From Polaromonas sp. (GTDB lineage Bacteria; Pseudomonadota; Gammaproteobacteria; Burkholderiales; Burkholderiaceae_C): a DNA stretch of 64,000 nt. Each line of letters begins with the position of its first letter. The first letter of the stretch is position 1. The stretch spans positions 35,286-99,285 of the forward strand of contig JAIPCZ010000006.1 of assembly GCA_021737975.1 (NCBI GenBank), read 5' to 3'. This document shows positions 40,243 to 49,165 of this stretch, in pieces. The position numbers and the translations under genes were made by a program. The notes beneath the pieces were generated by a model. It had not been told where the DNA came from and made no database searches. It saw only the letters and a program-made list of their open reading frames with translations.

Positions 40243-40318
40243 GGCTGTGTGGCTTGTCTGATTACGTAGACGGAGTCTGGAGCCACGGCGCCTCGATGAC
40301 AAACGATTAGTTTTTTCT

Positions 40319-40344
40319 TATGGATATATTTTTCTTTATTCATA
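40319..40344. promoter_or_regulatory. Palindromic operator-like site between the hydroxy-acid oxidase and LysR genes
   Basis: A 26-base site, TATGGATA...TTATTCATA at its ends, lies between the divergent minus arm and the LysR gene. It matches the centre of the long inverted repeat at 42490-42515 at 20 of 26 positions with no gaps, and both are palindromic. It is a good candidate for the LysR regulator's own binding site. Confidence 0.65.
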
Positions 40345-40370
40345 GAAGCCGGATGGGTAAACTAGGCAGG

Positions 40371-41261
40371 ATGCATTCCCGCACCTACCTCCCGTTCACG
40401 GCGTTGCGCTCGTTCGAAGCCGCAGCGCGCCTGCTCAGCTTCAAGGCCGCGGCGGAGGAATTGCGTGTGACCCCGACCAGCGTGAGCAACCAGATCCGGC
40501 AGCTTGAGGCCGACTGGGGTTGTCAACTGTTCACACGCCACACGCGCCGCGTCGAGCTGACCGATGCTGGGCGTTCGTTGTCGCGTGTGCTGAGTCGCGC
40601 GTTCGACGACATCCGGGCCGAAGTCGATGTCCATGTCATGACCAATCGCCGGACAGTGACTCTGGCCGTCGGACCGATCTTCGGATCCCGCTGGCTGATA
40701 CCCCGACTTAGCCGGTTTTACCGCCAGAACCCTGCCATCGAACTGGTGCTGCACAACAGCCCGCGAATCACCAGTGCGGAGCAACTGATCAGCATGGTGG
40801 GCGTTGACTGGGGACTTGGGACCTGGTCGGGCCTGGAAGCCAGGCGCCTGTTCGAGATCGTCTACCGTCCTGCACTCAGTCCCGCACTTATCGAGGCGTG
40901 TGGTGGCCTCAAGCGTCCGGCAGACCTGGTTCGTTATCCCATCATCCACCAGTGGGACCGAGAGGAATGGAACGCCTGGTTCAGGCTGCTCAAGCTGAAC
41001 GACCTGAAGTTCGCACAGGAAACCACCATGCGGGATTCGAACATGGTGCTGCAGGCGGCGCTCGACGGCCATGGCGTGATGATGGGCACGTTCCCATTTC
41101 TGAACAGTGAAGTCGAGTCGGGGCGTCTGGTGTGCCCGTTCGACACCGACCTGCATCCTGGGCGGGCCTATCACCTGATCCACCGGCCGGGTGCGCGAGC
41201 CCTGCCGGAAGTGCAGGCTGTGTGCAGCTGGATCGAGTCGGAGGCGGCCGCTATGGCCTGA
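40371..41261 (+). CDS. LysR-family (GcvA-like) regulator of the island
   Basis: A 296-residue LysR protein with the GcvA-type N-terminus (YLPFTALRSFEAAARLLSFK, VTPTSVSNQIRQLEADWG) and effector domain (TVTLAVGPIFGSRWLIPRLS; HGVMMGTFPFLNSE). It lies inside the island between its two arms and is divergent from the minus arm. The start is 40371 (MHSRTYLPF), or 40353; the frame opens at 40320 inside the operator. Its stop overlaps the convergent S51 peptidase gene by 11 bases. Confidence 0.9.
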   Translation: MHSRTYLPFTALRSFEAAARLLSFKAAAEELRVTPTSVSNQIRQLEADWGCQLFTRHTRRVELTDAGRSLSRVLSRAFDDIRAEVDVHVMTNRRTVTLAVGPIFGSRWLIPRLSRFYRQNPAIELVLHNSPRITSAEQLISMVGVDWGLGTWSGLEARRLFEIVYRPALSPALIEACGGLKRPADLVRYPIIHQWDREEWNAWFRLLKLNDLKFAQETTMRDSNMVLQAALDGHGVMMGTFPFLNSEVESGRLVCPFDTDLHPGRAYHLIHRPGARALPEVQAVCSWIESEAAAMA

Positions 41262-41943
41262 TGGCCGGGGCAACTGGCTCGCAGACAAGCGCGTTGCCGA
41301 CGCGGCGCACAATGCATGCGCCAGCACCGTCACGCGATGAATGGGCCACCCTGGCACCAGTTCCTTCGAACAGCACCGCCACCCCGTCGTCGATGGCCAC
41401 ACCATCTGGCAGTTCTCCACGCGCAATACATGCCATGTATGCAGGTTGGCGTTGCGATTCACTCGAATAGTGCGGACAACAGCTGCCGGGAATCAAACCT
41501 ATGCCGGCGGTAGGGGTCAGGCCGTTGCCGCCAGAGTCCGACAACGCGTGGTCGAACCAGACGTTGGCCCCGGCGCTGACACCCGCCATCAGCACTCCGC
41601 GCCGTGCCGCCGCCATCATGACCTGGTCGATGCCCTGCGTGCGCCAGTGCGACACAAGATGCAGCGTATTGCCACCGCCCACATAGACGATGTCCAGGGC
41701 GGCCACCCAGACTTGCGCCTCGGTGGCGCCAGCGGTCGACGGCAGGTGCGTGCACGACGCGCAGGCACCTGAAAAACGTTCGTTGAAGCGGGCGATCTTC
41801 ACCGGATCGTCCCGGCTGGCGGCGCCGATGAAGCCAATACGTGGACGGACCATCGGCACCTGAGCCAGAATGAAATCCTCCATGGTGGAATCGGCTTCGT
41901 GGGTAAATCCTCCACCGCCGATGGCGATAACGCGTGGTGTCAT
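41251..41943 (-). CDS. S51-family peptidase (peptidase E / cyanophycinase-like)
   Basis: A 230-residue class-I glutamine-amidotransferase-like protein of the S51 family, beginning MTPRVIAIGGGGFTHEADST. The nucleophile serine is in GVLMAGVSAGANVWFDHAL, and GFIGAASRDDPVKIARF and VYVGGGNTLHLVSHW are typical. Peptidase E cleaves Asp-X dipeptides, and cyanophycinase cleaves beta-Asp-Arg. With a Dpp/Opp-type importer next door, it may hydrolyse an imported peptide-like conjugate. A start at 41949 is also possible. Confidence 0.85.
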   Translation of the reverse strand: MTPRVIAIGGGGFTHEADSTMEDFILAQVPMVRPRIGFIGAASRDDPVKIARFNERFSGACASCTHLPSTAGATEAQVWVAALDIVYVGGGNTLHLVSHWRTQGIDQVMMAAARRGVLMAGVSAGANVWFDHALSDSGGNGLTPTAGIGLIPGSCCPHYSSESQRQPAYMACIARGELPDGVAIDDGVAVLFEGTGARVAHSSRDGAGACIVRRVGNALVCEPVAPAIRP

Positions 41944-42104
41944 GGGCATGTAGTGGACCAGTTTGTTGCCAAAAAGCGATGGACACGATGATATGCCAGC
42001 GCCTGTGCAGATGGTGTTGGCGCATTGCGCATGGCCCAAAATTGCCGGTGACCCCGAGCGGGGTGACCCTGTTGCTGCCCGACCCATCCGTTCATGCCCG
42101 CAAA

Positions 42105-42450
42105 ATGATCGATGAATCCGTCCATGATCGAAAACAAGATCCGGTCGCCAATTTGGTCTACGGCATGCATTCCGGCCCGGCCCTGCTCATGGACGTTCAC
42201 CTCCCGCCGCTCAGCAACGGCCATGGCGTCGACGGCAGTGGCTGGCATGCGCCGCTGGGGTACAACGCCGAGTCCCTGAAGAACACGCCCCTGAAACGGC
42301 CTTACATCAGGGCTCTGTGCGATGGTGGGTGCACGGTGTTCGCGATCAACCAACGTGCCGCGCTTTTGCTACACCTGCGCGCTGGAAGACGCCCAGCCTG
42401 TCGTACCGTTTGTTCGACACCATGCACAGCGTTTCGGCATCGATGCCAGG
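42105..42450 (+). pseudogene. Broken alpha/beta hydrolase (BD-FAE-like), frameshifted and truncated
   Basis: Two successive frames spell one esterase N-terminus. From ATG 42105 the first frame gives NLVYGMHSGPALLMDVHLPP, then GSGWHAPLGYNAESLK, RPYIRALCDGGCTVFAINQR. Near 42355 the likeness continues in the next frame as VPRFCYTCALEDAQ and FVRHHAQRFGIDARR. In intact relatives the nucleophile elbow GxSxG should follow within a few residues. Here the likeness stops at about 42450, 29 bases before the long inverted repeat. The gene is therefore dead: one frameshift plus loss of the 3' two thirds. Confidence 0.7.
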
Positions 42451-42478
42451 CGGGCTGAAAGCTCGCCGGACATCTGTC

Positions 42479-42526
42479 TTTTCGCCACACATGGATAAAT
42501 ATTTATTTATCCATGTGTGGCGAAAA
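42479..42526. promoter_or_regulatory. Long perfect inverted repeat (23-base arms, 2-base loop) before the ABC operon
   Basis: Arms 42479-42501 and 42504-42526 are perfectly complementary; the left arm begins TTTTCGCCACACATGGATAA. It lies 126 bases before the transporter operon. Its central 26 bases (42490-42515) match the site at 40319-40344 at 20 positions, which argues for operator function. It also marks the end of the broken hydrolase, so it could be a junction left by a rearrangement. Confidence 0.75.
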
Positions 42527-42651
42527 TGTCGTTTGTTTTGATGCGGCCGCCACTGCATACTACGCCAGCCCCACCAGTGTGGCACCGAGCCCGCGTCGCG
42601 GGACCGAGTAGATCAGGAAATGTTCGTCGTGAATCTTCCAGGAGACACCGT

Positions 42652-44136
42652 ATGAAAAAATTTAGAAGCTTGTTGGCCATCGCGGCCTTGTTGGGTGCGT
42701 CGCTTGCACTGGCCCAGCCCAAGGGCACCTTGCGCCAGGCACACGAGGTCGCTTATGGCAACGCCTCGGACGTGGACCCGATCTCCAAGAGTCGCGTGTT
42801 CTTCGTGACCGAAAAGGTCATGAACCGTCTGGTCCGCCCTGGCGTTGACGGCAAATTGACGCCCGACCTGGCCCTGAGTTGGTCCGCCAATGCGACGGCC
42901 ACAGAGTGGACGTTCAAACTCCGCGAGGGGGTCACTTTCCACAACGGCAAGCCGTTCACGGCGGCCGATGTCGTCTACTCCCTCAAGCGCGTCCAGGATC
43001 CCAAAATGGACTCGCCAGCGCGCTCGTCGATCAAGATGATCGACAAGATCGAGGCGGTGGACGCCAAGACGGTCAAGCTCACCCTGGGCGCGCCGTATGC
43101 CGACCTGCCGCTGGTGTTCACCGATTACCGCCTCATGATGATCCCCGACGGCTCGGGCGACACCATCAAGACCACCGGCATCGGCACCGGGCCGTTCAAG
43201 TTGGAGAAATTCGACGCGCAAGGCACCACGGTCCTGGTGGCCAACATGAGCTACTTTGAAGGCCCGCCCGGGGTGGCAAAGATTGAACTCATCGGAATCC
43301 CGGACGCCCAGGCGCGGTTCCAGGCCCTGATGGGCAAACAGATCGACCTGTCTCCCAACAGCCTGACGCCACAGCAAAAAACATTGCTGGAGCGCAGTGG
43401 CGGATTCAGCTTCCAGCAGATTCCCACGGGCAACTGGCGCGGCATCGTGCTGCGCACCGACGTCAAGCCATTCGACGACGTGCGTGTGCGCAAGGCGATC
43501 CGCCTTGCCGTGGACCGCAAGGCCCTGATCGACCTGGCCGCCGGCGGCCTGGGCACGGTGGCCTGCGACACCCCCGTCGGTCCGACCGACATGTACCGCT
43601 GGAATGGCACCTGCAACCAGGACATTGCCAAGGCCCGGGCCCTGCTGGCCGAGGCCGGTTATCCCAACGGCATCGACATGGAACTGCCGGTCGCCACGGT
43701 CGAAGCGGTCTGGCCCGCCATGGCCGAAGTGTTCCAGCAGCAGGTGGCCGCCGCCGGAATTCGCGTCAAGATCGCCCAGGTGCCTTCCGACGGTTATTTC
43801 AACGAGATCTGGATGAAGCGGCCGGTGTCCATGACGCGATGGAATCAGCGCCCGGCCGACGCTGCGCTCAACGAGATCTACCGCACCGGCGCCACCTGGA
43901 ACGAGAGCTTCTTCAAGGATGCCAAGTTCGACGCCATGCTCGACGACGCCCGCAAGGAACTCAACTTCGAGAAGCGGCGCTCCAAATACCAGCAGGCTCA
44001 GGAGTACCTGTGGGAGAACAGCGGGACCCTGGTGGGTTTCAGCGCCATCCTCACGATGGGAATGACCTCGCGCGTCAAGAATCTGGATGCGGTGGAAAAC
44101 TTCACGATCCGATGGAACCGCGTGACGGTTGACTAA
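42652..44136 (+). CDS. ABC transporter substrate-binding protein (family 5, Dpp/Opp type)
   Basis: A 494-residue periplasmic binding protein of the peptide/nickel family (SBP_bac_5). A signal peptide (SLLAIAALLGASLALAQ) is followed by LTPDLALSWSANATATEWTF, KLREGVTFHNGKPFTAADVV and VRKAIRLAVDRKALIDLA. Ligands of this family include peptides, opines, glycosides and other organic compounds. First gene of the plus arm, with an AGGAGACACC ribosome site. The island's other genes suggest a methylated organic acid or conjugate as ligand. Confidence 0.92.
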   Translation: MKKFRSLLAIAALLGASLALAQPKGTLRQAHEVAYGNASDVDPISKSRVFFVTEKVMNRLVRPGVDGKLTPDLALSWSANATATEWTFKLREGVTFHNGKPFTAADVVYSLKRVQDPKMDSPARSSIKMIDKIEAVDAKTVKLTLGAPYADLPLVFTDYRLMMIPDGSGDTIKTTGIGTGPFKLEKFDAQGTTVLVANMSYFEGPPGVAKIELIGIPDAQARFQALMGKQIDLSPNSLTPQQKTLLERSGGFSFQQIPTGNWRGIVLRTDVKPFDDVRVRKAIRLAVDRKALIDLAAGGLGTVACDTPVGPTDMYRWNGTCNQDIAKARALLAEAGYPNGIDMELPVATVEAVWPAMAEVFQQQVAAAGIRVKIAQVPSDGYFNEIWMKRPVSMTRWNQRPADAALNEIYRTGATWNESFFKDAKFDAMLDDARKELNFEKRRSKYQQAQEYLWENSGTLVGFSAILTMGMTSRVKNLDAVENFTIRWNRVTVD

Positions 44137-44217
44137 AGGCCCCTCCCGCCGATGAGCCGGCCGGCACGCGCATGATCGCTGCCGCCGCGAGATGGCTACC
44201 GTTCATGAGGTTTCAAG

Positions 44218-45177
44218 ATGCTGCGAATGATCCTGCGGCGCCTGCTGCTGGGCGCCATCACGGTGGGCCTGGTGTCGCTGATCATATTTTCGGCGGTCGA
44301 GATTTTGCCTGGCGATGCCTGCACCGCGCTGCTGCAGCAGGATGCCCAGGGCCAGCGGCTGATCAACTGCCGAAAAGAACTCGGGCTGGAACGCCCGGCC
44401 CACCTGCGTTATGCCGGTTGGGTCGCCGGCGCTGTGCGGGGCGATTTCGGAATGTCCGCCCACGGCAACAAGCGCATCAGCGACCTGGTGGCGGACCGCT
44501 TCAAGAACTCGATGCTGCTGGGCTTCTGCGCGCTGGCGGTGGGTCTTCCGCTGGCATTTGTCATGGGCATCCTGGCCGCCTTGCGACGTGACCGGCCCCT
44601 GGACCTGGTGCTCTCGGCCCTTGCGATCTCGGCCATGACGATACCAGAATTCGTCTCCGCCACCATCCTGATCCTGGTGTTCAGCGGCTGGCTGGGTTGG
44701 TTGCCCGGCATCATCCTGACCTCGGCCAATGCCCCGGTGTCGGAGTTCTTCCCGGGCATCGTGCTGCCGGTGGCGGTTCTGTCGATGGTGATGACCGCGC
44801 ACATCCTGCGCACGGTGCGCTCCAGCATGATCGAGGTGCTCGACAGCGACTATGTGCGCATGGCAACCCTCAAGGGCGTGCCCTACCGCAGCATGGTTCT
44901 GCGCCATGTATTGCCCAATGCACTCCTGCCGGCCATCAATGTGGTGGCGCTCACCGTGGGCTGGCTGCTCGGCGGTGTGGTGGTGATCGAGACGGTTTTC
45001 AACTACCCCGGGCTGGGCCGGCTGATGATCAGCGCCATCTCCGACCGCGACCTCGGCCTGGTGCAGGCGATTGCGCTGATCGTCGCCTCCGTCTATGTGG
45101 TGGTAAACCTGGCTGCCGACCTGATGACCCTGCTGGCGAATCCGCGCCTGCGTACGGCGATGGCGAAACGGGCATGA
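44218..45177 (+). CDS. ABC transporter permease, DppB-like
   Basis: A 319-residue inner-membrane permease with six helices and the EAA loop MIEVLDSDYVRMATLKGVPY. N-terminal MLRMILRRLLLGAITVGLVS and late VVIETVFNYPGLGRLMISAI are standard for DppB/OppB. It pairs with the next permease and overlaps it by ATGA. Confidence 0.93.
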   Translation: MLRMILRRLLLGAITVGLVSLIIFSAVEILPGDACTALLQQDAQGQRLINCRKELGLERPAHLRYAGWVAGAVRGDFGMSAHGNKRISDLVADRFKNSMLLGFCALAVGLPLAFVMGILAALRRDRPLDLVLSALAISAMTIPEFVSATILILVFSGWLGWLPGIILTSANAPVSEFFPGIVLPVAVLSMVMTAHILRTVRSSMIEVLDSDYVRMATLKGVPYRSMVLRHVLPNALLPAINVVALTVGWLLGGVVVIETVFNYPGLGRLMISAISDRDLGLVQAIALIVASVYVVVNLAADLMTLLANPRLRTAMAKRA

Positions 45178-46070
45178 GTGCGGTCCTGCCCCCAGCTGCG
45201 GCGCCGCGAACTTCGCGTGGCGCCCGCCTGCGCGAGGTGCTGCGCGACATGCTGTCGCGACCTTCGGGCGCCGTCGGACTGTTCCTCGTGTCGCTGCACC
45301 TCCTGGTGGCCATCACGAGCCCCTGGCTGGTTCCCCACGACTTCAAGGCCATCAGCGCCACGCTGATTCTGGTGCCGCCGGACGCCGCGCACTGGTTCGG
45401 CACCGACCAGTTGGGCCGCGATGTTCTCACCCGAACCCTGCTGGGTGGACGCGAGGCCATCCTGGTCACGCTGGTGGCGACCCCGCTGGCGGTGGCCTGG
45501 GGTGGTTTCCTGGGTATCTACCTCGGATTGGTCGGCGGGCGCCTGGACGACGTTCTGATGCGTGTGGTCGATGCCTTTCTCGCCTTGCCGTGGATCCTCA
45601 AGATGCTGCTGCTGATCGTCACCTTCGGCACCGGCATCGGCGTGCTGATTCCGACCTTGGCGGTGTTCTACGGGATTCCGGTGATCCGGATCGCGCGCGC
45701 CGCCGCCCACAACGTGGTCGCGCGCGACTACGTGCTGGCTGCGCGGGCGCGCGGGCACGGTCGCTTCAGCATCATCGCCAACGAACTGTTCCCCAATGTG
45801 CTGGACGCGTTGATGGTCGAAGGCGCGATGCGCTGGTCGTGGATGCTGCTGGCCTTCAGCTCCTTGTCCTTCCTCGGTTTCGGCGTCTCGCCGCCCACGC
45901 CCGACTGGGGCCTGATGATCGCCGACTCCAGGAGCTTCCTGCCGATCGCGCCCTGGGCCGGGCTGTACCCGATTGTGGCGCTGAGCTCGCTCATCATCGG
46001 CATCAACCTGACCGCCGATGCACTCGCCAAGGCCCTTGGCGTGGACCGCGCGCAGAAGGCGCCGATCTGA
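45174..46070 (+). CDS. ABC transporter permease, DppC-like
   Basis: A 298-residue permease with the DppC/OppC pattern: HWFGTDQLGRDVLTRTLLGG, EAA loop VVARDYVLAARARGHGRFSI and FLGFGVSPPTPDWGLMIADS. The ATG at 45174 overlaps the previous stop. It completes the transmembrane part of the importer. Confidence 0.93.
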   Translation: MSAVLPPAAAPRTSRGARLREVLRDMLSRPSGAVGLFLVSLHLLVAITSPWLVPHDFKAISATLILVPPDAAHWFGTDQLGRDVLTRTLLGGREAILVTLVATPLAVAWGGFLGIYLGLVGGRLDDVLMRVVDAFLALPWILKMLLLIVTFGTGIGVLIPTLAVFYGIPVIRIARAAAHNVVARDYVLAARARGHGRFSIIANELFPNVLDALMVEGAMRWSWMLLAFSSLSFLGFGVSPPTPDWGLMIADSRSFLPIAPWAGLYPIVALSSLIIGINLTADALAKALGVDRAQKAPI

Positions 46071-46071
46071 C

Positions 46072-48135
46072 ATGAACACCGACCCATTGATCCGTGTCGA
46101 GAACCTCACGGTCGGCTTTGCCAGCCGCGCAGGGGCCATGCTGCCGGTGTTGCGCAACATCGACCTGACCGTGCATCGGGGTGAGGCTGTCGGCCTCGTG
46201 GGCGAGAGCGGCTCCGGCAAGAGCACGCTGGCACTGGCCGCGATGGGTTACCTCAAGACGGGCCTCAAGGTCATGGGTGGCACGGCGCATTTCCGCGAGC
46301 ACGACATGTTCGCCTTGGCGCGCCCCGCGCTGGAGCAACTGCGCGGCGGAAAGATCGCGTTGATCCCTCAGAACTCAGGGCAGTCGCTGACCCCGACGAT
46401 CCGTATCGGCCGCCAACTGACCGAGGCCCTGCGCCTGCACAGCCAGTTGCCCGCGACCGACCATGCACGGCGCGTGGTCGAACTGCTTAAGCAGGTGCGC
46501 CTGCCCGAGCCCGGGGTGATCCTTCAGCGTTACCCGCACGAACTCTCTGGCGGACAACAACAGCGCGTCGCCATCGCAATGGCGCTGGCAGGCGAGCCCG
46601 ACGCGCTGCTGCTCGACGAGCCCACCACCGGGCTGGACGTGACCACGCAGGCGCACATCCTGGAGTTGCTGCGCGAACTCAACCAGCAGACCGGCACCGC
46701 CATGCTGTATGTCAGCCACGACCTCGGGGCGATCGCGCGGGTCTGCGACCGGGTGGTGGTGCTATACGCCGGCGAAGTGGTGCTGGAGGGCAGCACGCGC
46801 CAGGTGCTGCTCGACCCGGTGCATCCCTATGCGAAGGGCCTGTTGGCGTCGATCCCCAAGATCAGCGACCCGCGTCTTCCGGCAGCACTCGCCGGGCGAC
46901 CGCCAGCCCCGGGGGGCGCGGGTGACGGTTGCGCATTCGTCAGCCGCTGCGCGATTGCCGAGGACCGCTGCCGCCAGGGTCGGCCAGAGTTGCTGTCCTT
47001 GCCCAGCGGTGAACGCACGCGCTGCCATTTCCATGACAAGACAGCCTTGCTGCCGTCGGCCGGCGCGACGACGGCAACCGTGCGCACGGCCGCCGGCGCA
47101 GATTCGCCGGCGCTGGTGCTGGACGAGCTGTGCATCAGTTATGCCCGGCCGTCGCTGCTCGACCAACTGCTCGGGCGCCGGCCGAACGTGCCCCATACCG
47201 TCGACCGGATCGCGGTGCGTGTGGCCCGGGGCGAAACGATCGGGCTGGTGGGGGAGTCCGGCAGTGGAAAATCAACCATTCTCAAGGCCGTGGCGGGCTT
47301 GCTCACACCGGTGTCCGGGTCGATCGAATTCGGCCAGGACGAGGTGCTGGAACAGAACGTCGATCACCGCTCTCCCGACCACCTGCGCCGCATCCAGCTG
47401 GTGTTCCAGAACCCGGACGAAAGCCTCAACCCGCGCCACACGGTTGCCGAGATACTGGCGCAGCCACTCAAGCTGTACTTCGGCCTGGCGGGTGACGCGC
47501 TGCACCAGCGCAGCGTGGCGCTGCTCGAACAGGTGCGCCTGGGTGGACACTACCTGGATCGCCTGCCCAGCCAGATGTCGGGTGGTGAAAAGCAACGCGT
47601 GGCCATCGCCCGCGCCTTTGCTGCCAATCCCGACGTCGTCCTGTGCGACGAGGTCACCTCGGCGCTGGACGTGTCGGTGCAGGCGGCCGTGCTGGCATTG
47701 CTGAACGACCTCAAGCGCGACAAGGGAACGACCTACCTCTTCGTGTCGCACGACCTGGCGGTGGTGCGGGCGCTGTCCGACCGGGTTGCCGTGCTGTACC
47801 AGGGGCGTCTGTGTGAGATAGGGCCTGCGGCCGAGGTCTACGCCAGCCCCTCCCATCCCTACACCGCCGTTTTGCTGGGGGCGGTGCTGGAGCCGGTGCC
47901 CGACAGGCCGCCGGTGCTGCTGGCCGACGATGTGGTGGAATTGGCCCCGGCGGCCAAAGGCTGCACGTTCCAGCGCCGCTGCCCCTACAAGCTCGGCGAC
48001 CTGTGCGAGTCCACGCTGCCGCCATGGCAGGAAACACCAAGCGGGCATGCGATCCGTTGCCACATTCCACGGCATGAACTTGTTGAGCGCGAGCGGCGTC
48101 AACTGCCAACGGCGGGAAACCATGGACATTCTTGA
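46072..48135 (+). CDS. Fused double ATPase of the Dpp/Opp-type ABC importer
   Basis: A 687-residue protein with two complete ATPase domains (DppD and DppF equivalents in one chain, as in GsiA). Domain 1 has GESGSGKSTLALAAM, LSGGQQQRVAIAMAL and LLLDEPTTGLD. Domain 2 has GESGSGKSTILKAVAG, MSGGEKQRVAIARAF and VLCDEVTSALD. Each is followed by the oligopeptide C-terminal region (GCAFVSRCAIAEDRC; GCTFQRRCPYKLGDLC). It starts one base after the permease stop. Confidence 0.94.
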   Translation: MNTDPLIRVENLTVGFASRAGAMLPVLRNIDLTVHRGEAVGLVGESGSGKSTLALAAMGYLKTGLKVMGGTAHFREHDMFALARPALEQLRGGKIALIPQNSGQSLTPTIRIGRQLTEALRLHSQLPATDHARRVVELLKQVRLPEPGVILQRYPHELSGGQQQRVAIAMALAGEPDALLLDEPTTGLDVTTQAHILELLRELNQQTGTAMLYVSHDLGAIARVCDRVVVLYAGEVVLEGSTRQVLLDPVHPYAKGLLASIPKISDPRLPAALAGRPPAPGGAGDGCAFVSRCAIAEDRCRQGRPELLSLPSGERTRCHFHDKTALLPSAGATTATVRTAAGADSPALVLDELCISYARPSLLDQLLGRRPNVPHTVDRIAVRVARGETIGLVGESGSGKSTILKAVAGLLTPVSGSIEFGQDEVLEQNVDHRSPDHLRRIQLVFQNPDESLNPRHTVAEILAQPLKLYFGLAGDALHQRSVALLEQVRLGGHYLDRLPSQMSGGEKQRVAIARAFAANPDVVLCDEVTSALDVSVQAAVLALLNDLKRDKGTTYLFVSHDLAVVRALSDRVAVLYQGRLCEIGPAAEVYASPSHPYTAVLLGAVLEPVPDRPPVLLADDVVELAPAAKGCTFQRRCPYKLGDLCESTLPPWQETPSGHAIRCHIPRHELVERERRQLPTAGNHGHS

Positions 48136-49165
48136 ATCCGACCCCCGCGTCGCGGCCGACAAGCTGCAGCAGTTCGGCACCGGCGTCATGACGGCCCTCG
48201 GCTGCCAGCCTTCCATTGCCGCTGAGATCGCCGAACATCTGGTGGATGCCGACCTGTGCGGTGTCTATTCGCACGGCATCTTCCGGCTCGATTGGTACGC
48301 CGAGCGCGCCGCTGCCGGCAAGTTCGACGCCACCGCCCTGCCCGTGCTGGGCCGGGCGGAGGGCGGCGGCGCCCTGGTCGACGGCGGCAACAACCTGGGC
48401 ATGCCGGCCTTCCGCCTGGCGACCGACCACCTGATCGACGAAGCGCGTGCGCGCGGCGTGGCGGCCGTCGGCATCGCCAACGTCGACCACTCGGGGCGCA
48501 TCGGTGCCTTCGTGAAGCGCGGCGCGGACGCCGGTTGCCTGACCATCATGTTCGGCGGTGGCTCGCGCAAGGACTGGCCCCAGGTGGCACCCTACGGTGG
48601 CGCCCGCGGCGTGTTGCCGACCAATCCCTACGCGTTCGGCATTCCGGGTGGCTTGCACGGCCCGGTGGTGATCGACTTCGCCACCGGCATGGCCGCTGGC
48701 GGCAAGATCTACGCCGCCAAGATGGCCGGTCGGCCGCTGGCCGAGGGCCTGTGCATCGATGCGCAGGGACGCCCGACCACCAACCCCGACGACTATTTCA
48801 ACGGCGGCGCCATCCTGCCCATGGCCGGCCCCAAGGGGTATGGCATGGCGCTGGTGGCGGAGTTGCTGGGCGAGGCGATCCTGGGCCAGGCCATGGATGG
48901 CATGAACTGGATCGGCATTGCCGTGGACCTGGGGCGTTTTCGAGCTCCGGCCGCCTATCGCAAAGCCGCCGAGGAATGCCTGGCCGAACTGCGCGCCTGC
49001 CCGCCCGCACCCGGATTCGAACGTGTCGAAGTTCCAGGCGAACGCGAGGCCAGCATGCGTGCAGAACGCTTGTCCAGCGGCATCCCCATCCCCCCGGAGA
49101 CCCTCGACTGCCTACGCGCCCTCGGTCGTCGGCTGGGGCTTGGGGATGGCTGTTTGTTGCCATGA
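48122..49165 (+). CDS. Ldh/MDH2-family NAD(P)-dependent 2-hydroxyacid dehydrogenase
   Basis: A 347-residue protein of the malate/L-lactate dehydrogenase-2 family (YbiC, AllD, ComC group): DADLCGVYSHGIFRLDWYAE (catalytic His), ANVDHSGRIGAFVKRGADAG, LPTNPYAFGIPGG and GPKGYGMALVAELLGEAILG. Family members oxidise ureidoglycolate, sulfolactate, malate or delta-1-piperideine-2-carboxylate. Its true substrate is open. It overlaps the transporter gene by 14 bases and the MttB gene by ATGA. Confidence 0.9.
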   Translation: MDILESDPRVAADKLQQFGTGVMTALGCQPSIAAEIAEHLVDADLCGVYSHGIFRLDWYAERAAAGKFDATALPVLGRAEGGGALVDGGNNLGMPAFRLATDHLIDEARARGVAAVGIANVDHSGRIGAFVKRGADAGCLTIMFGGGSRKDWPQVAPYGGARGVLPTNPYAFGIPGGLHGPVVIDFATGMAAGGKIYAAKMAGRPLAEGLCIDAQGRPTTNPDDYFNGGAILPMAGPKGYGMALVAELLGEAILGQAMDGMNWIGIAVDLGRFRAPAAYRKAAEECLAELRACPPAPGFERVEVPGEREASMRAERLSSGIPIPPETLDCLRALGRRLGLGDGCLLP

